DNA from: Pedobacter mucosus
GTDB lineage: Bacteria > Bacteroidota > Bacteroidia > Sphingobacteriales > Sphingobacteriaceae
DNA: 64,000 nucleotides
Assembly: GCF_022200785.1 (NCBI RefSeq)
Contig: NZ_CP087585.1
Span: forward strand, 4,030,001-4,094,000
Direction of reading: 5' to 3'
Position 1 is the stretch's first letter. Each line of letters starts with the position of its first letter. A program made the translations under genes and the position numbers. Below are positions 51,850 through 60,398 of the stretch, piece by piece. The notes beneath the pieces were generated by a model. It was given only the letters and a program-made list of their open reading frames with translations. It was not told where the DNA came from and ran no database searches.

Positions 51850-54552
51850 TTATTTATATAGCTGATTAAAAATCAGTTTGAAAGTGCCGTGTGTTTGTGC
51901 TCTAAAAGCAATTTCTGGCCCGAAAGCTAAAAGTTTCCCTTTACCAATGTTTGCTTCAAAAGCCGTTACACCATCCTGCAAATAGGCTTGCCCCCAAGCC
52001 CAACCGCTACGTAAAGGTGTTCCAGATTCGAACCACATTAAAGGTTTTATCTTTCCTGTTGCAATCGCATCACCGGTTAATTTAAAAACTGGGCTGTTAT
52101 CAAAATATACATCGGCTTCTTTTTCCATACCGTAAGTTGATGGTAGTTTATTGTCTACACCAACATTTAAAACACTTCCTGGAACGTAGTATTTTTCAGC
52201 AGGTAACCTTTTTTCCTCGCCATTTACAACTTCCATCATCGCATTGCGAACAGGTAAATTTAAGTGATAAGCCAAGCTTGTGCTACTGCCAATGGTAACC
52301 ACATGACCGCCTTCTTCTAAAAATTTCTTTATTTGAGGGATCGATTTATCTGCAGTAATTCTACCCAACTGTTTTCTATATTCTTCTGGTGTATCTTCCG
52401 CTTTTGGTCCAGCAAATCTGCCTCCAAAACCTCCGCTTTGTAGTGCAGGTATAGCACCTCCAACAAAAACTATTACATCATATTTCGATTTTAAACTGCC
52501 CGCATCTATATCTTGTGGATAAATTATGGTTGCGTTGTAATGGTATTGCTCCATAATAAACCTCAACCAACCCGATGCCATTGATCCGCCATAAGTATCC
52601 CAAAGTGCAATTCTACCGGGTTGAATTTTGATTTTATCTTTCGGAGCTACGCCAGATTTTAGCTTTACATTTGCTTTTTCTAAAATGGATTTAGCGTTAC
52701 CAGATGCTGAAACATAAAAATCTCCGCTCTCTGTAGATCGGTAAATTTCAACTTTGCTTTTTAATAAATCATTTACCGCAGTATAAGAGTCATTTTGAGC
52801 TGCGCTTAAAATATATGATGAGCCAGCTGCCAGTTTATTTTCTGGTTTTAGTAATTGCCCATAAGGATTTTTTACAAACGGACCAGTAAATTCGTCCTGA
52901 ATTCTATCGAACTTAACATCCATTAAGTAAGCCAATGTCCATCCTGCTGCATCATATGGAGGGATAGGAGCGCCGCCTTCATATTTAAAGTCATTTGGAT
53001 GATCTTGTGGCTCAAACATATCTAAAACATGTGGTCTAAAAGCTTGGTCAGTTTTAACAACATAACTTCCAGTTGGATAATTTTTACCCGCAACAATAAA
53101 AGGAGCGGTCGTTTTTTGAACCACTATTCCGGTTCTAATTAACGCATTTAAAAATTTTACCGCCGAATTAAAATCAGGTTGATCAGCGGATAAAATATAT
53201 CCCCGGGGATCTCTGTTTAACGGCGCTTTCATTATGGTATCAAAATACTTAATGCTCATTTGTCTTCGTCCGCCGAAATCAGATTCACCGCCAGCAACCA
53301 TAGTACCTTTATCATTTTTGGCGGCATTATTTATCGCATCGATTTTTTTAGGAGAGAAAGACCAGTTATCTTTTTTCCCTCGCTCAATAGAATTTCTTCC
53401 CATCTGATAAATATTATACAATAACTCATCGTGATAACGCTGTGCATAACCTAAAACGGCATAATTTAATGAAACAGAATAATCAATAGAGTTTTTAAAA
53501 TACCATTTTCTAGGCGTTATCGGATTTGGCGAATCGCCACTTGGCAATAAACGTGCAGGAACCAAAGGAATATCAGACGGTGTTGGACTACCAATAATCT
53601 CAGTTAAAAGTCCAATCATATTATGGAAATAAGTTGTCGTTCTTAAACCTCCATTATACCAGGTAGAATAAACAGAACCACCTCGTTGCGTATAACCAGG
53701 CTTGTTTTCTACATTCATCCTGTTGTGCATGGCTGCACCAACCGCATCTAAACTTGTTAAAATTGTTGGGTCGAAAACATAATTAAAAGGATCGCGGTAT
53801 GGCGGACCGGCAACCACGGTACCAGCCGGACCAGTTTGATGATGGTTATACATAATTTGCGGAATCCATTCTACAAAAAGCTGGCGACTAATATTCTGCG
53901 TTTCTTTTAGATTTTGCATAAAGAAATCGCGGTTATTATCATGTCCTGCATATTTTTCATACAATCTTGGTAATCCGCTCGTAGTTCGTTTTTTTGGATC
54001 TTTTTCCCTCATATACCAGTTACTCACCAATTCTTGTCCATCAGGATTAGCATGAGTAAAAAGAATGATTACGTTATCTAAAATTTTTAGGGTTTCTGGG
54101 TCTGTTTTTGATGCAAATTCATAAGCTGTTTGAATGAGTTGATGTGCGCCAACGACTTCAGTTGCATGCAAACCTCCATCAATCCAAACCACGGCTTTAC
54201 CTTCTTGAGCCAAAGATTTAGCTTCTTCAGGTGTAATATCTGCATGAGCCAGTTTTTGTGAAATTTCTTGATAACGAGCTAAATTTTTGATGTTTTCTGG
54301 TGATGAAATAATCAGCATATATTGAGAACGACCTTCTTCGGTTTTCCCAATATCTACCAGCTTAACTCGCTTGGAGGTTTCAGCTAATTTCTTAAAGTAG
54401 GCTTCAGTTTGTGTGTAGTTAGCCAGTTGATAGTCGTCGCCAATGTTAAAGCCAAAGTGAGATTTTGGCGAAGTAACTTCTTGAGCAAAGACCACAGAAC
54501 TGCTTGCCATAAAAAAAACAAGACACAGCTTTTTAAAGTAGTTTTTTATCAT
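51850..54552 (-). CDS. M14-family zinc carboxypeptidase-like exported protein, second copy
   Basis: With ATG 54552 (MIKNYFKKLCLVFFMASS) the product has 900 residues and a signal peptide ending VVFAQ. An ATG nine codons earlier would place polar residues before the signal, so it is less likely. Zinc motif HATE gives about H129 and E132, then NPDGQE, YNHHQTGPAG and a candidate catalytic Glu in LTEIIGSP. The C-terminal region (about 560-880) resembles the other M14 protein, with an amidotransferase-like stretch (YDVIVFVGGAIPAL) and ending KLLAFGPEIAFRAQTHGT. Related to the protein at 864-3359. Substrate unknown. The next gene upstream is metE, divergent. Confidence 0.87.
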   Translation of the reverse strand: MIKNYFKKLCLVFFMASSSVVFAQEVTSPKSHFGFNIGDDYQLANYTQTEAYFKKLAETSKRVKLVDIGKTEEGRSQYMLIISSPENIKNLARYQEISQKLAHADITPEEAKSLAQEGKAVVWIDGGLHATEVVGAHQLIQTAYEFASKTDPETLKILDNVIILFTHANPDGQELVSNWYMREKDPKKRTTSGLPRLYEKYAGHDNNRDFFMQNLKETQNISRQLFVEWIPQIMYNHHQTGPAGTVVAGPPYRDPFNYVFDPTILTSLDAVGAAMHNRMNVENKPGYTQRGGSVYSTWYNGGLRTTTYFHNMIGLLTEIIGSPTPSDIPLVPARLLPSGDSPNPITPRKWYFKNSIDYSVSLNYAVLGYAQRYHDELLYNIYQMGRNSIERGKKDNWSFSPKKIDAINNAAKNDKGTMVAGGESDFGGRRQMSIKYFDTIMKAPLNRDPRGYILSADQPDFNSAVKFLNALIRTGIVVQKTTAPFIVAGKNYPTGSYVVKTDQAFRPHVLDMFEPQDHPNDFKYEGGAPIPPYDAAGWTLAYLMDVKFDRIQDEFTGPFVKNPYGQLLKPENKLAAGSSYILSAAQNDSYTAVNDLLKSKVEIYRSTESGDFYVSASGNAKSILEKANVKLKSGVAPKDKIKIQPGRIALWDTYGGSMASGWLRFIMEQYHYNATIIYPQDIDAGSLKSKYDVIVFVGGAIPALQSGGFGGRFAGPKAEDTPEEYRKQLGRITADKSIPQIKKFLEEGGHVVTIGSSTSLAYHLNLPVRNAMMEVVNGEEKRLPAEKYYVPGSVLNVGVDNKLPSTYGMEKEADVYFDNSPVFKLTGDAIATGKIKPLMWFESGTPLRSGWAWGQAYLQDGVTAFEANIGKGKLLAFGPEIAFRAQTHGTFKLIFNQLYK

Positions 54553-54662
54553 AATCGGAATTGTTGGTTGGATACTCAAATATAATAGAGAATAGAATGC
54601 AACGTTTACCTGCTGTAAATTTGTTACTCAACTTAAAGCTTCAATTCCTCATTCATATTATA

Positions 54663-54670
54663 TACATTTG
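54663..54670 (+). promoter_or_regulatory. Candidate -7 promoter element of the riboswitch-metE transcript
   Basis: TACATTTG matches TAnnTTTG and lies about 40 bp before the riboswitch core, so the RNA would start near 54677. Confidence 0.4.
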
Positions 54671-54699
54671 CCGTTGATGTAAGTTCTTAACTTTATTTT

Positions 54700-54880
54700 T
54701 CATCAACCAATATCGGTCCCCGATGTAAAATTGGGATTAAAAGGGAATCGTGTGCAAATCACGAGCTGTCGCGCAACTGTAAATTTTGTTTTTAGCTAAA
54801 CAACGTTTTTATCATTCATGCCACTGTACTTTCGGGTATGGGAAGGCGATAAAATCGGAAATAAGTCAGGAGACCTGCCA
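54700..54880 (+). promoter_or_regulatory. Cobalamin (B12) riboswitch upstream of metE
   Basis: Conserved cobalamin-riboswitch pieces are in order: AAAAGGGAATCGTG (54740-54753), the B12-box core GCTGTCGCGCAACTGTAAA (54765-54783), GCCACTGTAC (54830-54839), GGGAAGGCGAT, and the 3' strand AGTCAGGAGACCTGCC (54864-54879). B12 binding should lower expression of metE, the B12-independent enzyme. A second copy of the complement, CAGGTCT at 54923-54929, can pair with the AGACCTG of the core and so may form the expression switch. Confidence 0.9.
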
Positions 54881-55097
54881 AATATTGAATTGACGATGCT
54901 TTCGCGTTATGAAGCAATTGGTCAGGTCTGATAGGTTTACAATAAAATTAACCGTTTTATTAAAATTTGCCTTAAGCTTTTTGCTGATAAGCTGATTTTT
55001 TGCGCCCTAACCTTTCCATAAAATTCTAACAGGAAATCATTAATAAATAATGCTTTAAGAGCTTTTAAACGATTTATTTACTTAATCTTTAAAAGAA

Positions 55098-57434
55098 ATG
55101 CTAACGCAAAATCTAGGCTATCCGCGAATTGGTAGTCACCGAGAATTAAAGAAAATCTGCGAAAATTATTGGGCAGAAAAAACCGGGTACAAAAATGTGC
55201 TTCAGGTAGGAAAAAACATTCGTCATGATAATTGGCTAATGCAAAAGGATGCTGGGATAAACATAATTCCCGCTAATGATTTCTCTTTTTACGATCACGT
55301 TCTTGATCATTCACTAATGTTCGGTGCCATTCCGAAAAGGTATAACGAGGTAATTATGAAAAAGGGAAACTCAGAGTTAGATCTGTATTTCGCCATGGCA
55401 AGAGGTTTTCAAAAAGACGGATTGGATGTTGTAGCAATGGAAATGACCAAGTGGTTCGACACCAATTACCATTACATTGTTCCTGAATTTTATAAAGATC
55501 AGCCTTTCAAGCTTTTCTCTACAAAAATTATTGATGAATTTTATGAAGCCAAACAACTTGGGATTATAACTAAACCTGTTTTAATCGGACCAATTTCTTA
55601 TTTATTATTAGGAAAAGAAAAGGAAACAGGCTTTGAAAAAATAGATTTAATAAAAAATCTCCTTCCGGTTTATCTTGATATTCTGACAAGATTAGATGCG
55701 CTTGATGTTGAATATGTACAATTTGACGAACCGTTTTTGACCTTGGATTTAGGCGATAAAGAGAAAAAAGCCTTTGAATATGTTTATAAAGAAATTAGAA
55801 AAACCTTTCCTCGATTAAAAATTGTTTTGGCAACTTATTTTGGAGGATTAAACAATAACCTCGATTTAACCGTTTCTCTTCCTATTGATGTTTTACACAT
55901 CGATTTAGTTCGTGGAGAAGATCAATTAAATGATGTTTTGGCTGCGCTAAGCGATAAAACCATTTTATCATTAGGTTTGGTTGATGGAAGAAATATCTGG
56001 AAAAATGATTTTGAAAAATCCATTTCAATAATTAATCAAGCCGTTGAAAAGTTAGGCAAAGACCGCGTTTGGATTGCCGCATCATGTTCCCTAATTCACT
56101 CACCGGTAGATTTAGGGAATGAAACAAATGAGAAAAATCTTCCGCAAGAAATAAAGCAATGGCTTTCGTACGCAAAACAGAAAGTGGAAGAAATTGTAAC
56201 GCTTAAAAAACTAGTTAACAACGAAACTTCTGCATCTGCGCTGCAGAAACTTGAAGAAAATAAAATCGCAATCAGCAACAAAAAAACATCAGCATTAATT
56301 CACGATGTAGTTGTAAAAGAGCGTGTTCTGGCTTTGAAAGATAGCGATGCTTTTCGTTTAAATACCTTTTCAAAAAGGAAAGTTAAACAGCAAAAACTTA
56401 ATCTACCACAATATGCAACTACAACTATTGGCTCGTTTCCACAAACGGTTGAAGTAAGAAGTTGGAGAGCAAAGTTTAAAAATGGTGTTATTACAGAAGA
56501 TGAATACAATGATTTAATTGCAGATGAAACAGCCAAAGCAGTAAAATGGCAAGAGGAAATTGACTTGGATGTTTTAGTTCATGGAGAATTTGAGCGCAAC
56601 GATATGGTAGAATATTTTGGGGAGCAACTCAAAGGTTTTGCCTTTTCGAAAAACGGTTGGGTACAGAGTTATGGTTCCCGTTGCGTTAAACCGCCTATCA
56701 TTTTTGGGGATGTTTCAAGGCCAAAACCCATGACGGTTAAATGGTCTGCTTATGCACAATCATTAACTTCCAAACACATGAAAGGCATGTTAACTGGCCC
56801 GGTTACGATTTTACAATGGTCTTTTGTGCGCAATGATCAGCCACGAGCTGAAACCTGTACGCAAATTGCTTTAGCGATTCGAGATGAAGTTTGCGATTTA
56901 GAAAAAGCAGGCATAAAGATTATTCAGATTGATGAACCTGCAATTCGTGAGGGATTACCTTTGCGCAAAGTAGATTGGCAAACCTATTTAAACTGGGCTG
57001 TAAAAGCTTTTAAAATTTCGGCAAGTGGCGTAAAAGATGAGACCCAAATTCACACGCATATGTGTTATTCGGAATTCAACGACATTATTCAAAATATTGC
57101 AGATATGGACGCCGATGTAATTACAATTGAAACTTCCAGATCACAAATGGAACTTTTAGATGCTTTTGCGGATTTTAATTATCCAAATGAAATCGGTCCA
57201 GGTGTTTATGACATTCATTCGCCAAGAGTTCCAAAACGTGAGGAAATGGTAAAGCTTTTACAAAGGGCAAAAGCGGTTATTCCGGCGGAGCAACTTTGGG
57301 TAAATCCAGATTGTGGCTTAAAAACCCGAGGCTGGGATGAAACTAAAAAAGCGCTGATCGAAATGGTTTCGGCAGCGAAAGAAATGCGAAAAGACGCAGA
57401 AATTTTAATCCCTGAGCAACATATTTCTAATTAA
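55098..57434 (+). CDS. metE: Cobalamin-independent methionine synthase
   Basis: MetE transfers a methyl group from 5-methyltetrahydropteroyltriglutamate to homocysteine. The 778-residue protein has the N-terminal barrel (MLTQNLGYPRIGSHRELKK) and the C-terminal catalytic barrel (TIGSFPQTVEVRSWR, GPVTILQWSFVRND). Zinc ligands include H654 and C656 in HTHMCYSEFND, a Glu near 678 and C739 in NPDCGLKTRGW. It is controlled by the upstream B12 riboswitch, which implies the strain imports or makes B12 and has MetH elsewhere. The thioesterase gene follows after a long hairpin. Confidence 0.97.
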   Translation: MLTQNLGYPRIGSHRELKKICENYWAEKTGYKNVLQVGKNIRHDNWLMQKDAGINIIPANDFSFYDHVLDHSLMFGAIPKRYNEVIMKKGNSELDLYFAMARGFQKDGLDVVAMEMTKWFDTNYHYIVPEFYKDQPFKLFSTKIIDEFYEAKQLGIITKPVLIGPISYLLLGKEKETGFEKIDLIKNLLPVYLDILTRLDALDVEYVQFDEPFLTLDLGDKEKKAFEYVYKEIRKTFPRLKIVLATYFGGLNNNLDLTVSLPIDVLHIDLVRGEDQLNDVLAALSDKTILSLGLVDGRNIWKNDFEKSISIINQAVEKLGKDRVWIAASCSLIHSPVDLGNETNEKNLPQEIKQWLSYAKQKVEEIVTLKKLVNNETSASALQKLEENKIAISNKKTSALIHDVVVKERVLALKDSDAFRLNTFSKRKVKQQKLNLPQYATTTIGSFPQTVEVRSWRAKFKNGVITEDEYNDLIADETAKAVKWQEEIDLDVLVHGEFERNDMVEYFGEQLKGFAFSKNGWVQSYGSRCVKPPIIFGDVSRPKPMTVKWSAYAQSLTSKHMKGMLTGPVTILQWSFVRNDQPRAETCTQIALAIRDEVCDLEKAGIKIIQIDEPAIREGLPLRKVDWQTYLNWAVKAFKISASGVKDETQIHTHMCYSEFNDIIQNIADMDADVITIETSRSQMELLDAFADFNYPNEIGPGVYDIHSPRVPKREEMVKLLQRAKAVIPAEQLWVNPDCGLKTRGWDETKKALIEMVSAAKEMRKDAEILIPEQHISN

Positions 57435-57445
57435 CATCAATTAGC

Positions 57446-57485
57446 TTTGACAACTTTCTTTCACAAACGCTAGAAAGTTGTCAAA
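57446..57485 (+). terminator. Long hairpin between metE and the thioesterase gene
   Basis: TTTGACAACTTTCT (57446-57459) and AGAAAGTTGTCAAA (57472-57485) form a perfect 14-bp stem 12 bp after the metE stop. No U run follows, so termination is uncertain; it may stabilise the metE mRNA end or attenuate the downstream gene. Confidence 0.55.
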
Positions 57486-57502
57486 CTATAATAAACAAAT
57501 AC

Positions 57503-57889
57503 ATGACTTTAGAAGAAAGAATCCAAAACTCAACCACTAGTATTTTTAAAGCTGTTTTCCCAAATACGACCAATCATTACGATACCCTTTTCGGTGGTAC
57601 CGCCATGCATTTAATGGATGAAGTTGCTTTTATTACGGCAACTCGTTTCAGTCGACAGATTATGGTTACCGTTAGCAGTGATCGGATCGATTTTAAAAAA
57701 CCAATTCCTGCAGGAACAATTGTAGAATTAATTGGAAAAGTAAATCACGTAGGTAACACCAGTTTAAAAGTTAACGTAGAAATTTACATCGAACAAATGT
57801 ATGCTGAAGAGCGGGAATTAGCCGTTCATGGTAGTTTTACGTTTGTGGCAATCGATGAAAATAAAAAACCTGTTCAGGTAATTAAATAA
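57503..57889 (+). CDS. Acyl-CoA thioesterase (hotdog fold, YciA/BFIT type)
   Basis: The 128-residue protein has a single hotdog domain: FPNTTNHYDTLFGGTAMHLMDEVAFIT (split: NHYDTLFGGTAMHLMDEVAF) with the family Gly-Gly motif and Asp, then VTVSSDRIDFKKPIPAGTIVE and VNVEIYIEQMYAEE. It hydrolyses acyl-CoAs; the chain length is not predictable. It starts 68 bp after metE, separated by a hairpin. Confidence 0.9.
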   Translation: MTLEERIQNSTTSIFKAVFPNTTNHYDTLFGGTAMHLMDEVAFITATRFSRQIMVTVSSDRIDFKKPIPAGTIVELIGKVNHVGNTSLKVNVEIYIEQMYAEERELAVHGSFTFVAIDENKKPVQVIK

Positions 57890-57937
57890 TTATACATAAT
57901 GAAAATAAACCTGCGTTAAACTTTCTAACTTAAATAA

Positions 57938-57995
57938 TAAACCCAATTGCAGCGGCAGCCGCCGATTTTCTTCGGCGCTAAAGCGAAACGTGCGA
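57938..57995 (+). repeat. Structured spacer repeat, family 1 copy C (partial arms)
   Basis: TAAACCC then GCAGCGGCAGCC, a hairpin CGCCGA / TCGGCG around TTTTCT, then GCTAAAGCGAAA. The GCAGCGGCAGC block and GCTAnAGCGAA are shared with copy A at 16445; the outer GAATGGCGGG arm is lost. Confidence 0.6.
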
Positions 57996-58029
57996 CCGTA
58001 ACAAAGCGATGCGCAGAAACTTTGTTTTC

Positions 58030-58067
58030 AAAAAAAAAGCGGTAAAGAAAAAATCTCCACCGCTTTT
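58030..58067 (-). terminator. Terminator of the YugP-like peptidase gene
   Basis: AAAAGCGGT (58035-58043) pairs with ACCGCTTTT (58059-58067). On the minus strand a run of eight or more T follows, 21 bp past the stop. Confidence 0.85.
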
Positions 58068-58087
58068 ATATCTATTTACTTTTTAAA

Positions 58088-58783
58088 TTAATCTCTACTT
58101 CGTCCAAAAAGCATTGATGCATAATAAATTAAGTTAGCTAGGGCGCCTACTGCTGCCACTACATAAGTCATTGCAGCCCACCAAAGTGCGTCTTTAGCTT
58201 GTGCATTTTCTTCCTGAGTTTGCATTACACCATTGTTATTTTTGAGCCAAGTAAGTGCTCTTTTACTGGCATCAAACTCTACAGGCAAGGTAATTATGCT
58301 AAAAATGGTGATTAAAAATAATCCAACAACGCCGATGGCTAAAACGATTGGCGTAACTGCGAAAACGAGCAACATTACACCAATTAACAATACCCATTGT
58401 AAAAGATTAGACGAAATACTAACCATGGGTACCATTGTGCTTCTTAAATTTAACCAGCTGTATGATTTTGCGTGTTGTACAGCGTGACCACATTCATGGG
58501 CTGCAACAGCTGCTGCTGCTACACTTCGGCTATAATAAACATCTGTACTTAAATTAACCGTTCTATCGGCCGGATTGTAGTGATCCGTCAACTGTCCTTC
58601 GGTACTCATCACCTTCACATCGTATATTCCATTATCATGCAGCATTCTTTCTGCTACCTCTTTGCCCGATAAACCAGAGCTTAATTGCATTTCTGCGTAC
58701 TTAGAAAACTTGTTTCTAAAACGCCATTGTACAAACATGCTCAGCAATAATACCGGGATGATTATTATTAAATAAACTCCCAT
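58088..58783 (-). CDS. Membrane zinc metallopeptidase (YugP family)
   Basis: The 231-residue protein has a short N-terminal membrane segment and the zinc motif HECGH in AAVAAHECGHAVQHAKSYSW. Upstream of it is the conserved LSTDVYYSRSVA segment, downstream two hydrophobic segments (WVLLIGVMLLVFAVTPIVLA, IGVVGLFLITIFSIIT) and the ITLPVEFDASKRALTWL motif with the third ligand Glu. A further membrane segment ends the protein. Role unknown; M48-like membrane proteases often degrade misfolded membrane proteins. Confidence 0.88.
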   Translation of the reverse strand: MGVYLIIIIPVLLLSMFVQWRFRNKFSKYAEMQLSSGLSGKEVAERMLHDNGIYDVKVMSTEGQLTDHYNPADRTVNLSTDVYYSRSVAAAAVAAHECGHAVQHAKSYSWLNLRSTMVPMVSISSNLLQWVLLIGVMLLVFAVTPIVLAIGVVGLFLITIFSIITLPVEFDASKRALTWLKNNNGVMQTQEENAQAKDALWWAAMTYVVAAVGALANLIYYASMLFGRSRD

Positions 58784-59286
58784 TTCTCTATGTATGTTTT
58801 TCGTTTAGGGTATAAACAAAAAGCGTTCCTATCTATTTTAGTTTCGAATATAGCATAGCTTAATAGATGAAGCTGGAATTTATAGGTGAGATATTTAACA
58901 TGAAAATCAATTTTTATACTGCTTACAAATTAGTTAGTGCTGCGTTAAATAGCTCGCAAGTAAAATGCAACTGTAAATATTACCTGAGAAAAAATAATGT
59001 TATTTCTATCTTTTCTTGCGTAAATAAAAGCGTTAACCTATTCTAAAGACGTTTTATGAACATTTTAGGCGATGCTTATATTATGCAATCATCAATTATT
59101 TCTTCTCGTGTATTTACGGAGAGATTCTAGATAAGTATTCCAAGTCTAGTAATTGCTTTGGCTTAATAACAAATTTCGGGATTATTAAACTTCTTTAGTT
59201 AAATAAGTTGTCTGCGTTTTCTGAGTGTATAAAATATTGAACAATGTATGTTCAACTATTAATCTTTAAATCACAAGGAAATACGA
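58784..59286. other. Gene-free spacer, about 500 bp
   Basis: No open frame with family features, no tRNA-like fold and no strong hairpin was seen between the YugP-like gene and purU. The longest plus-strand frames are about 25 codons. The first 100 bases should hold the promoter of the YugP gene. Confidence 0.5.
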
Positions 59287-60126
59287 CTACTTAAATACGA
59301 TTGTTTTATTTCCGCTGACGAATACACGATCTTCAAAAATAAGCTCGAGTGCATCTAACAAAACTTTTTTTTCAATTTCTTTTCCCGCACGGATCATTTC
59401 TTTCACACCAAAATTATGGTCAATATGCGAAGTATGTTGCGTAATAATCGGACCTTCATCTAAATTATTTGTAACGAAATGTGCAGTTGCTCCTATAATT
59501 TTTACACCGCGTTCAAAAGCTTGCCGATAAGGATTTGCACCAATAAAAGCCGGTAAAAATGAATGATGTATGTTGATAATTTTACCTGTAAAATGCTCAA
59601 CAAATTCTGCTGAAAGGATGCGCATAAATTTTGCTAAAACTAAATAATCGGCATCTAACTGCTTTATAATGTTTATAATTTCAGTTTCGAATGTTGCTTT
59701 GTCTTTATCAAAATGAGAAATGAAATGATAAGGAATACCTAATTTTTCAGTAATATCCCGAAGCGCTTCATAATTTCCAATTACACCAATAACATTTGCT
59801 CCAAGTGTTTTAAATTGGTTTCTTATCAATATTTCGGCAAGGCAATGATACTCTTTGGTTACCAAAATCACAATTTGTTTTTGCTTTTCGGTAATTAAAT
59901 TTACTTCAGCCGTACTTGGTAAATTCTCAAGCAATTTATCCTGTAGAGTTTTTATTTCTGCCAATTCGCCCGTACACGCAATTCGAGTAAAAAAGGCTTT
60001 GTTGGCTTCATCTACAAATTCTCGCATCGCCACAATATTTAACTGGTGTGCCGCCAATACCCTTGTAATGTTGGTTACTAAGCCCACTTGATCCGGACAA
60101 GATATAAGTATTGTTAATTTATTCAT
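59287..60126 (-). CDS. purU: Formyltetrahydrofolate deformylase
   Basis: PurU hydrolyses 10-formyl-THF to formate and THF, balancing one-carbon pools. The 279-residue protein has an N-terminal ACT domain (KLTILISCPDQVGLVTNITRVL) and a C-terminal formyl-transferase fold with the catalytic Asn-His-Asp: INIHHSFLPAFIGANPY and LDEGPIITQ. GATAHFVTNNLDEGP also matches. Size is normal. It diverges from rmuC. Confidence 0.95.
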   Translation of the reverse strand: MNKLTILISCPDQVGLVTNITRVLAAHQLNIVAMREFVDEANKAFFTRIACTGELAEIKTLQDKLLENLPSTAEVNLITEKQKQIVILVTKEYHCLAEILIRNQFKTLGANVIGVIGNYEALRDITEKLGIPYHFISHFDKDKATFETEIINIIKQLDADYLVLAKFMRILSAEFVEHFTGKIINIHHSFLPAFIGANPYRQAFERGVKIIGATAHFVTNNLDEGPIITQHTSHIDHNFGVKEMIRAGKEIEKKVLLDALELIFEDRVFVSGNKTIVFK

Positions 60127-60357
60127 TTGAAGAAAATAAAACCAATGATAAAGAATTTTTTAGCAGGATAATATTATTATTTTGATGAAAAGGCTGTCTT
60201 GAATTAATCGCTTGCATTCGTCCCGCTAAACATTCCAATCTTTTTGTAATGGATTCTAAAAATTAAATTTATTTTATCAAAAAGTATTTCCATTTATATC
60301 GGGTTTATAAAAAACTTTCAACTGCTGCTTTTAAAGTTTAATTGCAAAAAATTTTGG

Positions 60358-60365
60358 TAATTTTG
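60358..60365 (+). promoter_or_regulatory. Candidate -7 promoter element for rmuC
   Basis: TAATTTTG matches TAnnTTTG, 33 bp before the ATG at 60399. Because it lies inside the longer open frame that starts at 60342, it supports the later start. Confidence 0.4.
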
Positions 60366-60398
60366 CATAGAATTAAGATATATACTAAAATTATTATC

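Noticed and set aside
54553..54579. Nine extra residues at the start of the second M14 protein
   Set aside because: They would put a polar stretch in front of a normal signal peptide; ATG 54552 is better.
58784..59286. Search of the 500-bp gap for tRNA, small RNA or short genes
   Set aside because: No cloverleaf, no strong hairpin and only frames of about 25 codons were seen.
60342..60398. TTG start of rmuC at 60342
   Set aside because: A promoter-like TAATTTTG lies inside that stretch, and ATG 60399 directly precedes the membrane anchor.
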